Shown here in pieces: positions 41,680 through 51,894 of a stretch of DNA of 64,000 nt (position 1 is its first letter; each line of letters starts with the position of its first letter). Made by a program: the position numbers and the translations under genes. The notes under the pieces were generated by a model that worked only from the letters and a program-made list of their open reading frames with translations, ran no database searches and had not been told where the DNA came from. The DNA is from Labilibaculum sp. (lineage in GTDB: Bacteria > Bacteroidota > Bacteroidia > Bacteroidales > Marinifilaceae): contig JAEINT010000002.1 in NCBI GenBank assembly GCA_016342745.1, positions 124,001-188,000 of the forward strand. Reading direction: 5' to 3'.

Positions 41680-42498
41680 AAAAAATAATTTGTTTTCTAC
41701 TCTTATGGATTTTCGAATGACTCCCCGTTTATTTTAGTGGGCTCTGGCTTCCACTGTTATAGGTTATAGATCAAGAAATTGACGATTGCTCTGTTGTTAA
41801 TTTTGGCACAAAAAAATATGTATTTTTCTATTGGTATTAATTTTATTTAACTCAAAACCTTTAGTATTTATAGGTGCTTTCTGAATTTATCGTAAAGATA
41901 TGTATTGAAATCTAATATTAATACTGTCAAGTGTGCCAATTTTTTTGAGTCGCAATTTAAAGATTTAAACAAAGGAGATTTTTAGCTGGAGAGAATTGTG
42001 AATTTAGTAGGTGATGGTATTTGAGGAAATACTCCCTTTTAGTTATGCTATCGAATATGATTTGAGAAGAATTTTTGTCTATAAGTGAAGAACACCTTTA
42101 ACCTTTTGTCAGTTGAAGTCTTTGAGTATAGCTTACATATGCCTCACCGATTGGCTTTTGACTAGTTTAGACTGTTGCATGGTTATTTTTGTGAGTTACA
42201 TTTCAAATATGGCAGCTTAATTAGCTAATCGGATGCCCTTTTTTGAAAGAAATATTTAACTAACGAAAGGCTTTTTTTAGGAATTGTTGTTTGGACTTCC
42301 TTACAGCAATCATTTTATTTTTACCGTATAAGCATGTGTATAATAATTATATATAGAGAGATAAGAGAGCTGTTTTAGAAGGTTTGAAGGTTCTTTTTTC
42401 AAAGAAATATCTATATTTAGATAACCGAGAATAACCACATTTAACGATGCCTTAAAAATCGGATTGCAACCTAATTGATTATTAACTAAGCAATTTGT
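41680..42498. other. Long intergenic region with no identified gene
   Basis: These 819 bases separate divergent genes and contain no convincing reading frame, tRNA or repeat shared with the rest of the window. A 65-codon frame at 42310-42507 on the minus strand overlaps the kinase start and has no coding character. Promoters for both flanking genes should be here, but no well-spaced consensus stands out. Confidence 0.6.
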
Positions 42499-45012
42499 AT
42501 GTTCCAAATCGACTTCCCCACAGTCTTTATTAGCTATTTAATTACGAATATTGTCAGCCTAGTTGTAATTGGTCTACTCTTTTTACAAATCAAAAAGAGG
42601 TTTCCAGGTACAACTGAGATACTGCTTTGCTTTGTTTTTAATGCATTAGGAACCTTCTTAATTTTTATGCGCGGTGTTTTTCCCGATTGGATTTCAATGA
42701 CGGTAGGAAATACTTTAATTTTCTCATCAGGAGTTGTAATGTTAATTGGCCTTCAACGTTTTTACGGTAAAAGAGCTTCTCAACTTCACAACTACATTTT
42801 AATATTTGTCTACTTTCTTGTTCATTTTTATTTTGCTTATTTCAGCCCAATGCTCTTTGCAAGAGTCCTTATTTCATCCTTTGTTTTATTCTATATTTTT
42901 TCTCAAAGTGCATGGTTCATGTTGAGAAAAACGCCCCTTACGATGCGAAGTATGGCAAGAGGAGTGGGTATAATTTTCCTCATTTTTAGTTTGATCTATG
43001 TATGGCGGATCTTTTATCTTTTAAGCGAAGATCAATTCACAACTTACTATTTTAATGCAAACAACTCTGAAACAGGCTTTATCATAGCCAATCAAATTGT
43101 TTTTCTGTTCCTTGCTTACAACCTCACTTTGATGTTTAATAAGCGTTTGCTAACGGAAATATCAACACAGGAAGAATTGTTTCAAGGCCTCCTAAAAAAT
43201 TCTTTTGACATGATTGCTCTTCTTGATTCTAAGGGTGTTCAACATTATGTGAGTGAATCTTGTGAGAAAATTTTGGGTTTTAAAGCAGAAGAACTGATAA
43301 ATATTCCCGTTATAGAAAGGTTAATTCATCCAGAAGATCAAGAGTCAGTGCTAAAAGATTTTCTGGATATGATTGAAAATAAGGAAAGTGGAGGAGTCCA
43401 GTACCGACATCGTCATAAAAATGGAAATTGGGTTTATCTGGAAGCATTTGGGAACAATCAATTAGATAATCCTGCAATTAACTCGGTTATTGTTAACGTT
43501 CGCGATATAACGGAACGAAAACTTGCAGAAGAAAAACTGAAAGAAAGTGAGATAAAATATAAAGATTTAGTTGAAACAGCAGACATAGCAATTCTTATTG
43601 ATGATGAGGATGGATATTTTAAATTCTTTAATGATAAATTTTGTGAAATATTCGGTTATACCAGACAAGAAATAGAACAATTGCCCATACGAGGCTTAGT
43701 CCATCCCGATGACGTTGAATTCGTAATGAATCATCATGATAATAGAGTAAAAGGTGAAAAAGCCAATGCAAAATATGAATTTAGAGGTGTTCGTAAGAAT
43801 GGTAAAACCGTACATTTAATGGTGTCAGCAGTTTCTGTAAAATCGAATGGTGAAATTACAGGTTCGCAAAGTTATATATGGGATATTAGCGAACGCAAAC
43901 AGATGGAAGCTGTACTTTTGGAAAATAAGCATCGTAACGAAAAAGCTCAGGCATTGGGGCATGTCGGAAACTGGGAATATAATCTTAAAACAAATGCTTT
44001 TTGGGTCTCAGATGAATCAAAAAGGATTTATGGTTTTAATCTGGATTCAAATAATTTTAGTGTGGAACAAGTTGAATCTTGTATTCCAGAAAGAGAAAAG
44101 GTGAATCAAGCATTAATTGATCTTATTGATCATGATAAAAAGTACGATTTAGAATTTGAAATTATACCTGCAAATAATACTTCTCGAAGAATACTTCATT
44201 CCATTGCAGAGTTGGAAAGAGATGCTTCTAATAATCCCTTAAGGGTACGTGGTGTGATCCTTGATATTACAGAACGAAAACAAACAGAACAAATGATCAA
44301 AGAAAATGAAATCCGTTTAAAGGAACTGAATGCTACTAAAGATCGTTTTTTCTCTATTATTGGGCACGATTTAAAAAGTCCTTTTAACAATGTAATTGGC
44401 TTTAGTGATCTTATTGTAGATCAAATTCAGGAAGGTGATTACGAGAGGGTAGGTAAATATGCCACTATTATTCAAGATTCCTCAGAGCGAGCTATGAATC
44501 TGCTCAATAACCTTCTTGAATGGTCGCAAACACAAACTGGTAGAATTAAATTTAACCCAGAACATACCGATTTAGTAGGTATAATCGATGAGGTGCTAGA
44601 ATTGTCAAACGTTGCTGCTCAGCAAAAGAATATAACTATTTTTAAAGATATCCCTAAAAGCATTTCGCTTGTCGCTGATAAAGACATGATCAATACCATA
44701 TTGAGGAATTTAATTACCAATGCTATAAAGTTTACCAATACAGGTGGAGAAGTAAGCATTAGCACCAAACAAAGCGAAAAGGAATTGATTGTTTCTGTTG
44801 CTGATAATGGAGTTGGGATGAAAAAAGAAGACATCGATAAACTATTTCGAATAGACTATTGCCATTCCAAAGAGGGTACAAACAAAGAAGCAGGAACTGG
44901 CTTGGGCTTACTACTTTGCAAAGAGTTTGTCGAAATCCACAAAGGAAAAATTTGGCTAGAAAGTGAACTAGGAAAGGGAAGTGTATTTAAATTTTCTTTG
45001 CCATGGGTCTAA
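42499..45012 (+). CDS. Membrane PAS-domain sensor histidine kinase
   Basis: An 837-residue kinase. Seven hydrophobic helices fill residues 1-215 (7TM-type sensor region). Three PAS domains follow: about 225-345 (FDMIALLDSKGVQHYVSESCEKILGF), 350-470 (ADIAILIDDEDGYFKFFNDKFCEIFGYTRQE) and 480-595. Each ends in a D-I-T/S-E-R-K PAC motif. The HisKA box is FFSIIGHDLKSPFNNVIGFSDL. The ATPase domain has NLITNAIKFTNTGG and GTGLGLLLCKEF. No receiver or regulator is adjacent, so its partner is elsewhere. The upstream 819-base gap suggests stand-alone transcription. Confidence 0.92.
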   Translation: MFQIDFPTVFISYLITNIVSLVVIGLLFLQIKKRFPGTTEILLCFVFNALGTFLIFMRGVFPDWISMTVGNTLIFSSGVVMLIGLQRFYGKRASQLHNYILIFVYFLVHFYFAYFSPMLFARVLISSFVLFYIFSQSAWFMLRKTPLTMRSMARGVGIIFLIFSLIYVWRIFYLLSEDQFTTYYFNANNSETGFIIANQIVFLFLAYNLTLMFNKRLLTEISTQEELFQGLLKNSFDMIALLDSKGVQHYVSESCEKILGFKAEELINIPVIERLIHPEDQESVLKDFLDMIENKESGGVQYRHRHKNGNWVYLEAFGNNQLDNPAINSVIVNVRDITERKLAEEKLKESEIKYKDLVETADIAILIDDEDGYFKFFNDKFCEIFGYTRQEIEQLPIRGLVHPDDVEFVMNHHDNRVKGEKANAKYEFRGVRKNGKTVHLMVSAVSVKSNGEITGSQSYIWDISERKQMEAVLLENKHRNEKAQALGHVGNWEYNLKTNAFWVSDESKRIYGFNLDSNNFSVEQVESCIPEREKVNQALIDLIDHDKKYDLEFEIIPANNTSRRILHSIAELERDASNNPLRVRGVILDITERKQTEQMIKENEIRLKELNATKDRFFSIIGHDLKSPFNNVIGFSDLIVDQIQEGDYERVGKYATIIQDSSERAMNLLNNLLEWSQTQTGRIKFNPEHTDLVGIIDEVLELSNVAAQQKNITIFKDIPKSISLVADKDMINTILRNLITNAIKFTNTGGEVSISTKQSEKELIVSVADNGVGMKKEDIDKLFRIDYCHSKEGTNKEAGTGLGLLLCKEFVEIHKGKIWLESELGKGSVFKFSLPWV

Positions 45013-45259
45013 TCTAATGCACTGGCTATCCTCTTTTTATTAGTTACTCTTTAAGTAATGCGATCAATTTCTGCAATAAATGAATTAGTGATAACAATCG
45101 GCGACATACCCATAATACAAGCTGTTTAGCTTTGTTTCATTTGTGGCAATATGCTCAAAATAGTTAGTTCTAAAATCTGATTGCGCTCACAGCCAGATAT
45201 TCACGCTCTTGTACTTTTCCTTTTTATATTGCCAAGTATAACTTTACTTTAGGGTAGCA

Positions 45260-46339
45260 ATGAAAAAAACAGATAAAAAAGAAAATAACAAAACCATTTC
45301 TCTTTATTGGAAATGTCAATTCTTGGGATGGGGAACGGTCTCTATCTATTGGGCTTATGTTGTTTTTTATAGAGACGATTATGGATATTTATTCACCTTA
45401 GCCAATTATGTGCTTGACATCGCAATTGGGATATTATTAACCCATGGCTATAGATTCTTTGCTTTAAAATTAAAATGGAACTCGCTTAGTTTGCGTCAAT
45501 TGTTTGTGAGAATTATTCCGGTAATAATCTTTTTAGCAATATTATATATGACGCTGGTAAATATAAAATGGCATTATTATTGGCTTATTTTTGGGGGTAA
45601 AGATGTTGTTTTAGGAGAATCGCTAAAATATTGGGATCCTGTTTTTATTACCGGTTTGCGATTAATGGCTATTTGGATATTGGCCTATCATTTATACCAT
45701 TACTATCAGAAAGAAATTGAAACTGCCCAGAAAAATGCTGAACTTTCAATCATCGCCAAACAGGCACAATTAGACAATTTAGCAGTACAATTAAATCCTC
45801 ATTTTTTGTTTAATTCTCTTAATTCAATTAAGTCATTAGTGATTGAAAATCCTAAATTGGCAAGGAGAGCCATTGATCTATTATCGGATATTTTACGCTC
45901 TTCACTTTATGAAAAAGATGGATCGTTTATAACAATTAAAAACGAATTGGGGCTGGTAAAAGACTATATTGAACTTGAGAAGGTGAGGTTTGAAGAGCGT
46001 TTGAACATGGATATAGTAATGAATCATAGCTTGGAAAATTACATGATTCTGCCATTAAGTATTCAGCTCTTAGTGGAAAATGCAATAAAACATGGCATTG
46101 ATAAACGAAAAAATGGTGGAAGTATTCATTTGTCCATTATTGAAAAACAGGAACGTATTCAAATTATCGTTCAAAACCCAGGAAATATAGTTGATAATGG
46201 CTCAGAAACCGGAATCGGATTAGAAAATTTAACAAAAAGATTGCAGATACAGTACAATGATGAGGCAAGTTTCACACTCGAAAATAAAACTGAAGATCTG
46301 GTAACGGCGACTTTAACAATCCCAATTCACAAAAAATGA
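45260..46339 (+). CDS. LytS/YehU-type sensor histidine kinase
   Basis: A 359-residue kinase of the His_kinase (PF06580) class. Four transmembrane helices lie within residues 20-160, a short coiled coil follows, then the phospho-acceptor motif QLNPHFLFNSLNSIKSLV. The ATPase part has PLSIQLLVENAIKHGI and GIGLENLTKRLQ. This class pairs with LytTR regulators, and such a gene overlaps its last four bases (ATGA at 46336-46339). The signal is unknown, since the sensor part is little more than the membrane helices. Confidence 0.93.
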   Translation: MKKTDKKENNKTISLYWKCQFLGWGTVSIYWAYVVFYRDDYGYLFTLANYVLDIAIGILLTHGYRFFALKLKWNSLSLRQLFVRIIPVIIFLAILYMTLVNIKWHYYWLIFGGKDVVLGESLKYWDPVFITGLRLMAIWILAYHLYHYYQKEIETAQKNAELSIIAKQAQLDNLAVQLNPHFLFNSLNSIKSLVIENPKLARRAIDLLSDILRSSLYEKDGSFITIKNELGLVKDYIELEKVRFEERLNMDIVMNHSLENYMILPLSIQLLVENAIKHGIDKRKNGGSIHLSIIEKQERIQIIVQNPGNIVDNGSETGIGLENLTKRLQIQYNDEASFTLENKTEDLVTATLTIPIHKK

Positions 46340-47055
46340 AGACATATAAAACCATAATTATAGATGATGAGCGTTTAGCGCGTGAAGAGGTTAAAAGAGC
46401 CCTTTCAAATTATTCTGAATTTGTTGTGCTAGGAGAAGCTGCTAATGTTGATGATGCAATCATTTTGGTAGAAAAAGAAAATCCCGATCTGATTTTTTTA
46501 GACATCCATATGCCAGAAAAATCAGGCTTTGATTTATTAGAAGAACTAACATTCGTTCCTGAAGTGGTATTTACAACTGCCTACGATCAATATGCAGTAA
46601 AGGCCTTTGAAGTAAATGCGCTAGATTACCTTGTAAAACCTTTGCGAGAAGAGCGTTTTGCAATTTCGATTGAAAAGATAAAAACGGAATTTTCTAAAAA
46701 AGAAGCAAAGAAGAATCCTTTGCCAATGCACAACAAAATATTCATAAAAGACGGTGAGAATTGTCATTTTATTCCTTTATCAGATATTAGACTCATTCAA
46801 TCGATGGACAATTATGCTCGTTTGTATTTTGGCAAGGACAAGGCAATGATAAAAAGGTCCTTAAATTTAATTGAAGAGAAATTAGACCCGAATGTCTTCT
46901 TTCGCGTTAATCGCAGCCAGATAGTGAATACCGAATACATAAAACAAATAGACCCATATTTTAAAAACAAATTAAAAATAACCTTAACCACAGGCGAAAC
47001 ACTCGAAGTTTCAAGTCGTCAATCTGCAAAATTTAAAAATTGGAACAGTTTATAA
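46336..47055 (+). CDS. LytTR-family response regulator
   Basis: A 239-residue regulator. The receiver has IIDDERLAREEV, phospho-accepting Asp in LIFLDIHMPEKSG, and ALDYLVKP. The LytTR DNA-binding domain follows: IFIKDGENCHFIPLSDIRLIQSMDNYARL, FFRVNRSQIVNTEYIKQIDPYFKNKLKITLTTGETLEVSSRQSAKFKNW. Translationally coupled to the kinase before it and 10 bases ahead of the secreted esterase gene, which is therefore a likely operon member and perhaps a target. Confidence 0.95.
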   Translation: MKTYKTIIIDDERLAREEVKRALSNYSEFVVLGEAANVDDAIILVEKENPDLIFLDIHMPEKSGFDLLEELTFVPEVVFTTAYDQYAVKAFEVNALDYLVKPLREERFAISIEKIKTEFSKKEAKKNPLPMHNKIFIKDGENCHFIPLSDIRLIQSMDNYARLYFGKDKAMIKRSLNLIEEKLDPNVFFRVNRSQIVNTEYIKQIDPYFKNKLKITLTTGETLEVSSRQSAKFKNWNSL

Positions 47056-47065
47056 ATACACAACA

Positions 47066-48250
47066 ATGATTAAAATACACAACATATCTAAAGTATTACT
47101 TGCATTTTTCATGTTGTTTCAGTTGCAGGTTTTTGGTCAAAAAGCCGAACCATTTGCAATAGGAACAATACATAAAATTCAATCAAAAATTTTAAACGAA
47201 GAACGAAGCTACTTTCTTGAACTACCAAGTTCTTACAAAACAAGCTCAAAAAAATACCCAATATTGGTTTTGTTAGATGGAGAGGTGACATACCATTCTC
47301 ATTCTGGAATTCTTAAACAGATGGTTCAAGGTGGGCAAATACCCGAATTGATTATTATAGCCATAACAAATGTAGATAGAGTAAGAGATTTTACACCAAG
47401 CAAGTATTTGACAAACTTAAATGGATCTAGCGCGGTAGAAAACCATAAAACGAGTGGGGGAAGTGCTTATTTTTTAAATTTTATTGAAGAAGAATTGTTA
47501 CCAGAAATAGAGGCCAATTACAGAACAAACTCATTCAAAACCTTAGTGGGAATATCACACGGAGGCTTGTTAGTGGGATCAGCTTATCTTTCCAGAACCT
47601 CTTCATTTAATGGTTTTATTTCTATGGATCCAAGCTTTTGGTGGGACCATCAATATGTTGTGAAGCAAATCGCTAGCACCAATCTTTCTCAAATAGAAAA
47701 CAAGAGAATCTATGTGTCTACTGCAGATAAGTTTGAGAATTTTGATAGAATCCCACAAGTTTTCAAAGCAAATATCAACAGTCATGAACGATTTAATACG
47801 GCTTTAAAAAACAAAGGTGTATCACCTTCAAATATCGAACTGGAATATTTTAAAGAAGAAAATCATTGGACTGTGGCTTTAATGAGTTTGTATCACGGCA
47901 TGCAGTTCCTATTTAAGGATCTGGAAATGAAAAATATTCGAAACGCTTCTATTAACGAGATACTAGCATATTATAAAACGAATTACAATGGTGGTTTTTT
48001 ACCGCCAGAAAATGCCATTAATACAATTGGATATGAACATCTGGGAACAGATAAAAAGAAGGCCTTGGCATTTTTTAAATTAAATGCTACGAATTATCCA
48101 ACTTCTGCAAACGCTTTTGATAGTTTAGGTGAGGTTTATATGCTTTTGGGAGATACCGAAAATGCGATTCGGAATTATAAAATGTCCTTAGAACTAGACC
48201 GTAATAATGAGAATGCGAAAAAAATGATTCGCAAATTACAAACAAAATAA
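47066..48250 (+). CDS. Secreted esterase (Fes/esterase D-like alpha/beta hydrolase) with C-terminal TPR
   Basis: A 394-residue protein. A signal peptide ends near VFGQ. The esterase domain has SSKKYPILVLLDGEVTYHSH, the nucleophile elbow VGISHGGLLVGS and FKEENHWTVALMSLYHG with a probable catalytic His. This is the IroE/enterobactin-esterase-like group. The last about 70 residues, ANAFDSLGEVYMLLGDTENAIRNYKMSLELDRNNENAKKMI, form a TPR. The esterase-TPR combination is common in Bacteroidota. Substrate unknown; activity in the periplasm or at the cell surface. It follows the LytTR gene closely. Confidence 0.86.
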   Translation: MIKIHNISKVLLAFFMLFQLQVFGQKAEPFAIGTIHKIQSKILNEERSYFLELPSSYKTSSKKYPILVLLDGEVTYHSHSGILKQMVQGGQIPELIIIAITNVDRVRDFTPSKYLTNLNGSSAVENHKTSGGSAYFLNFIEEELLPEIEANYRTNSFKTLVGISHGGLLVGSAYLSRTSSFNGFISMDPSFWWDHQYVVKQIASTNLSQIENKRIYVSTADKFENFDRIPQVFKANINSHERFNTALKNKGVSPSNIELEYFKEENHWTVALMSLYHGMQFLFKDLEMKNIRNASINEILAYYKTNYNGGFLPPENAINTIGYEHLGTDKKKALAFFKLNATNYPTSANAFDSLGEVYMLLGDTENAIRNYKMSLELDRNNENAKKMIRKLQTK

Positions 48251-48350
48251 GCCATCAGAACTTTAAGAGAACCATATCTTGTTCTTAGTTTTAGAAAGCT
48301 TAATAAGGGGAAGAAAACAATAGCTAACAAATAGAAATTTATCTATTAAA

Positions 48351-48388
48351 TACAGAAAAGGATGTTCATTTGAACATCCTTTTCTGTA
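48351..48388. terminator. Perfect 18-bp-arm palindrome, probable terminator
   Basis: TACAGAAAAGGATGTTCA and its exact complement flank two T, a 38-base palindrome. TTTTCTGTATTTT follows on the plus side. It lies 100 bases past the esterase stop and probably ends the LytS/LytTR/esterase transcript. The rest of the 48251-48597 gap shows no gene. Confidence 0.75.
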
Positions 48389-48597
48389 TTTTAAAACGTT
48401 CATCCATATTATTCTGCGTTCCTGTACTTCTTCTTTTATCAATGCAAAGTATTTCGTTGCTTTGATACAAACAAGAGGAAAAGAGTAAATTAAAACTGGA
48501 ATAGTTTGTAGTAGGTTTTACACAAACCAACCATAAAATAAATACAATTAGTAATCTTTTCGAAGCTAAGTTTACGAAAAAACAAAGCAATATTAAG

Positions 48598-49182
48598 ATG
48601 ATGAAAAACGCAGTAATTTATTTAATAGCAATTCTAATGTTTAGTGCTTGCACCCAGCTTTCTGAAACTGAGAAACCAAGCTTAAAGGATTATGAAATTG
48701 GAGAAAAATGGACTTGGAAATGGAATCGCTCTGTAGAAGGAGAGGTGCAAGCACAAGGTGTAGATTATAAAGAGGTTGTGAAATATAAAAATACTCTAGG
48801 TTTTTTTTATGGTAAGGATACCCTTAAAATAGCAAGTGTTATAAATAGCAAACCTAGTAAAACACCTCGTTATGATTGGCCATTAGAAGTAGGCAAGAAA
48901 TGGAAATATGAGATGAAATGGGAGAATAATGAAGGAACAAAAGGGAAAACCAGTCAAGATGTAGAAATAGTATCGTTTAAAGAGGAAATTGTTGCTGGAG
49001 GAAAATTCATGGCCTACAAAATAGTATACAAAGGAAGAATTTCAAATTCAAGAGGATTTGATGGTGAGTTGGTAGATATTTGGTGGTACGCACCTGCAAT
49101 CAAATCATATATAAAGCATACTCAAGATGATGGAGAGGGACTGTATGTAAATGAATTAAGTAACTATTCTAGCGCTCAATAA
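48598..49182 (+). CDS. Lipoprotein of unknown function
   Basis: A 194-residue protein with lipoprotein signal MMKNAVIYLIAILMFSAC (lipidation at the Cys of FSAC). The mature part is rich in Trp, Lys and Glu: YEIGEKWTWKWNRSVEGE, WPLEVGKKWKYEMKWENNEGT, VDIWWYAPAIKSYIKH. It is predicted all-beta, a pattern seen in a loose group of envelope proteins that start with a GxxWxY/W strand. No function can be assigned. Either Met1 or Met2 may be the start. It precedes the CocE-like gene on the same strand by 79 bases. Confidence 0.75.
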   Translation: MMKNAVIYLIAILMFSACTQLSETEKPSLKDYEIGEKWTWKWNRSVEGEVQAQGVDYKEVVKYKNTLGFFYGKDTLKIASVINSKPSKTPRYDWPLEVGKKWKYEMKWENNEGTKGKTSQDVEIVSFKEEIVAGGKFMAYKIVYKGRISNSRGFDGELVDIWWYAPAIKSYIKHTQDDGEGLYVNELSNYSSAQ

Positions 49183-49261
49183 AATTGTTGTTCTTTCTAA
49201 CGGAACGAAACCAAGTCGTAAATTGGTAAGCTCTATGTCAGGAATAAAAGAAAAGGGAATT

Positions 49262-51520
49262 ATGAAGAAATTAATAGCCTCAATGTTTTTAGTCCTATTA
49301 AACCTAGCTGGTATAGGTCAAGAACTAATATTCGAAAAAGTAGAGTTATCAGATTCTACAGGTCTTGCAATGAAAATGCAAAAGTTGGCAATAGATTATT
49401 TGCAACAAAGCCAAATCAAAGACCTTGAAATTGAAGCAAATGATTCTTATGTGATTGAAATACTGGCTGGGCAATATGAGGCTTCGATAGAGGCTATGGA
49501 ATCCTTAAGAGGAAACATTGAAAACCAAAAGAAACACCAGCCCTATATTCAATATGAGATCTTTTCTAAAGCAAAAATCAGACAATTATCTTCAGGTATC
49601 GATTTTAGGGCAGCATTCCGATCTGTTTTTAAAGAGTATCTAATAAGCTGCAATGATGAGTTGGCGTATTCAGCCACTACAATTTTTACAACTTACGATG
49701 CTGTGGCCAGATACACCAAGCGTTTTGAGACCATTTACAAGAATACTTCTAACACGTCTCTCAATTTAGATCAGGCCCAGGATCTCCTTCAATCATATTT
49801 TTTATATCAGGTTAATACCCTAACCGAACCCATTGTTTTTAAAGAAATAAAACAGGATGAACACAGAAGGTACATTATAAATGAAGAGCTTATTGTTTCC
49901 CCCAGAGATGGGGCAGAAATATCAGTTATTACGGCTCGGAAAAGAAATTCAGGTCCAATGTCTGCCGTTTTAGATTTTACCATTTATACAGACGAATCAA
50001 ATGCGAATCACGCTATATTAGCTGCTTCGAAAGGCTATGCAGGCGTTGTTGCTAACTCGAGAGGTAAACGGAAAAGTAAGAACGCTATTGAACCACTCAA
50101 ACATGAGTATAAAGATGTTTATGCTGTTATTGATTGGATCAGTAAACAAGAGTGGAACAATGCCAAAATAGGGATGTATGGCGGCAGTTACGATGGCTTT
50201 TCTCAGTGGGCCTCCATGAAAGAAAAGGTACATCCTGCTTTGAAGACGATAATTCCATTAGTATCGATTGCTCCGGGAATTGACTATCCCATGGAAAATA
50301 ACGTTTTTTTTAATTTCCCTTACAAATGGATTCCTTACGTAACCAATAACAAGTTTTTGGATAAGGCTGCAAATTTTGATCGCCAAAAATGGAATGATCT
50401 GGAGATTAAATGGTTCGAATCTGGCAAAGCCTTTAATGAAATGGATCGTATTGAAGGAACTCCCCGCCCTTTATTTCAAGAATGGATCAGTCATCCTACT
50501 TATGATACGTATTGGCAAGCTATGATCCCTTATAAAGATGAGTTTGCTCATATTGACATCCCCATTTTGAGTATCACAGGCTATTATGATGGCTCACAAC
50601 GGGGTGCTTTGTATTATTATTCAGAGCATTTAAAATACAAACCTGATGCTGAGCATTATTTACTCATTGGGCCATACGACCATTGGGGAGCACAATTTTC
50701 ATCAAGTGCTAATTTACGGGGATATCAAATTGATGATGTGGCACATATTAATATAAGACAAGAGCTTGCATATGATTGGTTTGATTACATTTTAAAAGAT
50801 GGTGAAAAACCAGCAATACTTAAAGACAAGGTGAATTTTCAAGTCATGGGTGCCAATAAGTGGATTAACAAGCCATCTCTATCAGAGATAAGCAATGACT
50901 CACTTGTTTATTATTTGGGAAAAAACAAGATTGACAACGATTATGAATTAGTGAGCGAAAAGCCCAATGGAAGTAATTCTATAACACTCAATGTTGATTT
51001 TGCTAACAGAACAAAAATGAACAATGCCGATTACTATCCTTGGCCGATAATCAAAGACAGTTTAAACTTCCATGATGGACTGGTGTTTATCAGTGAACCC
51101 TTCCCAAAGGGAATGATCATTAATGGTTCTTTTACAGGGGAATTATTACTAGAAAGCAATAAAAAGGATTTTGATTTTTCGCTTACTCTATATGAACTGA
51201 CGCCAGAAAACAAATATTTTCACCTGAGTTATTATATAGGAAGGGCGAGTTATGCCAAAAGTAGAGAGTATCGGGACTTGTTAATACCCAATAGGTCAAC
51301 TAAAATTACATTCGACGATACAAGAATTACCAGTAAAAAAATATCAAAAAACAGTAAGATCGTTGTAGTGATCAATGGGAATAAAAACTCCTATGGGCAG
51401 ATTAACTATGGCACTGGAAGAGATGTGAGTAGCGAATCAATAACAGATGCAACAATACCTTTGAAATTAAAAATAAATACACGAAGTAAGATTACATTAC
51501 CTATATGGAGAGAAAAATAA
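49262..51520 (+). CDS. CocE/NonD family hydrolase (X-Pro dipeptidyl-peptidase S15-like), secreted
   Basis: A 752-residue protein. The signal peptide (MKKLIASMFLVLLNLAGIGQ) decides the ATG at 49262; an earlier in-frame ATG at 49223 would add 13 residues ahead of it. A helical domain of about 190 residues precedes the S15/CocE catalytic domain: PRDGAEISVITARK, nucleophile elbow MYGGSYDGFSQW, Asp in ITGYYDGSQRG, His in LIGPYDHWGAQ. The C-terminal jelly-roll domain (FISEPFPKGMIINGSFTGELLLES) is the PepX_C type. Such enzymes hydrolyse acyl esters, amides or X-Pro peptides; no substrate clue here. Confidence 0.9.
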   Translation: MKKLIASMFLVLLNLAGIGQELIFEKVELSDSTGLAMKMQKLAIDYLQQSQIKDLEIEANDSYVIEILAGQYEASIEAMESLRGNIENQKKHQPYIQYEIFSKAKIRQLSSGIDFRAAFRSVFKEYLISCNDELAYSATTIFTTYDAVARYTKRFETIYKNTSNTSLNLDQAQDLLQSYFLYQVNTLTEPIVFKEIKQDEHRRYIINEELIVSPRDGAEISVITARKRNSGPMSAVLDFTIYTDESNANHAILAASKGYAGVVANSRGKRKSKNAIEPLKHEYKDVYAVIDWISKQEWNNAKIGMYGGSYDGFSQWASMKEKVHPALKTIIPLVSIAPGIDYPMENNVFFNFPYKWIPYVTNNKFLDKAANFDRQKWNDLEIKWFESGKAFNEMDRIEGTPRPLFQEWISHPTYDTYWQAMIPYKDEFAHIDIPILSITGYYDGSQRGALYYYSEHLKYKPDAEHYLLIGPYDHWGAQFSSSANLRGYQIDDVAHINIRQELAYDWFDYILKDGEKPAILKDKVNFQVMGANKWINKPSLSEISNDSLVYYLGKNKIDNDYELVSEKPNGSNSITLNVDFANRTKMNNADYYPWPIIKDSLNFHDGLVFISEPFPKGMIINGSFTGELLLESNKKDFDFSLTLYELTPENKYFHLSYYIGRASYAKSREYRDLLIPNRSTKITFDDTRITSKKISKNSKIVVVINGNKNSYGQINYGTGRDVSSESITDATIPLKLKINTRSKITLPIWREK

Positions 51521-51669
51521 TCAATAAAATTTAACAAGTCAAAATACTTGCAATGGAATACATTATAAGGATGATAAACGAATGCTTGAGGTATTGAAAA
51601 ATAAGGCATAGGATCAATTGATGTTTTTTATTTTCAGCCTACAATAGTTTCAAAATCAAGCCATCCAAT

Positions 51670-51699
51670 TTTGGAATTCAACTATTTTGTATATTTTTG
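51670..51699 (+). promoter_or_regulatory. Bacteroidota-type promoter upstream of the methyltransferase gene
   Basis: TTTG at 51670-51673, 18 bases, TATTTTTG at 51692-51699. It would give a leader of about 190 bases to the ATG at 51895. Nothing else recognisable is seen in the 374-base gap 51521-51894. Confidence 0.5.
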
Positions 51700-51894
51700 T
51701 GCCGATATGATTAAGTAATCTACATACACGAAGCTTCAATCCTGAAGCCATTGACAATATTCAATGCATGCCATTTTTTGATAGGCAGAAGCATTGCAAT
51801 ATCAAATTTCAACACAATTAATTTTTTAAGAACGAATACTGTTTACACCAAGCAGATGTCTTGTGCTGTCAATCAGTAGAGAAAAAAATACAAA

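Noticed and set aside
42310-42507. 65-codon minus-strand frame upstream of the PAS kinase
   Set aside because: It overlaps the kinase start, has no coding character and no supporting neighbour.
48366-48590. 74-codon minus-strand frame before the lipoprotein gene
   Set aside because: It starts next to the lipoprotein gene, ends inside the perfect palindrome and looks random in composition.
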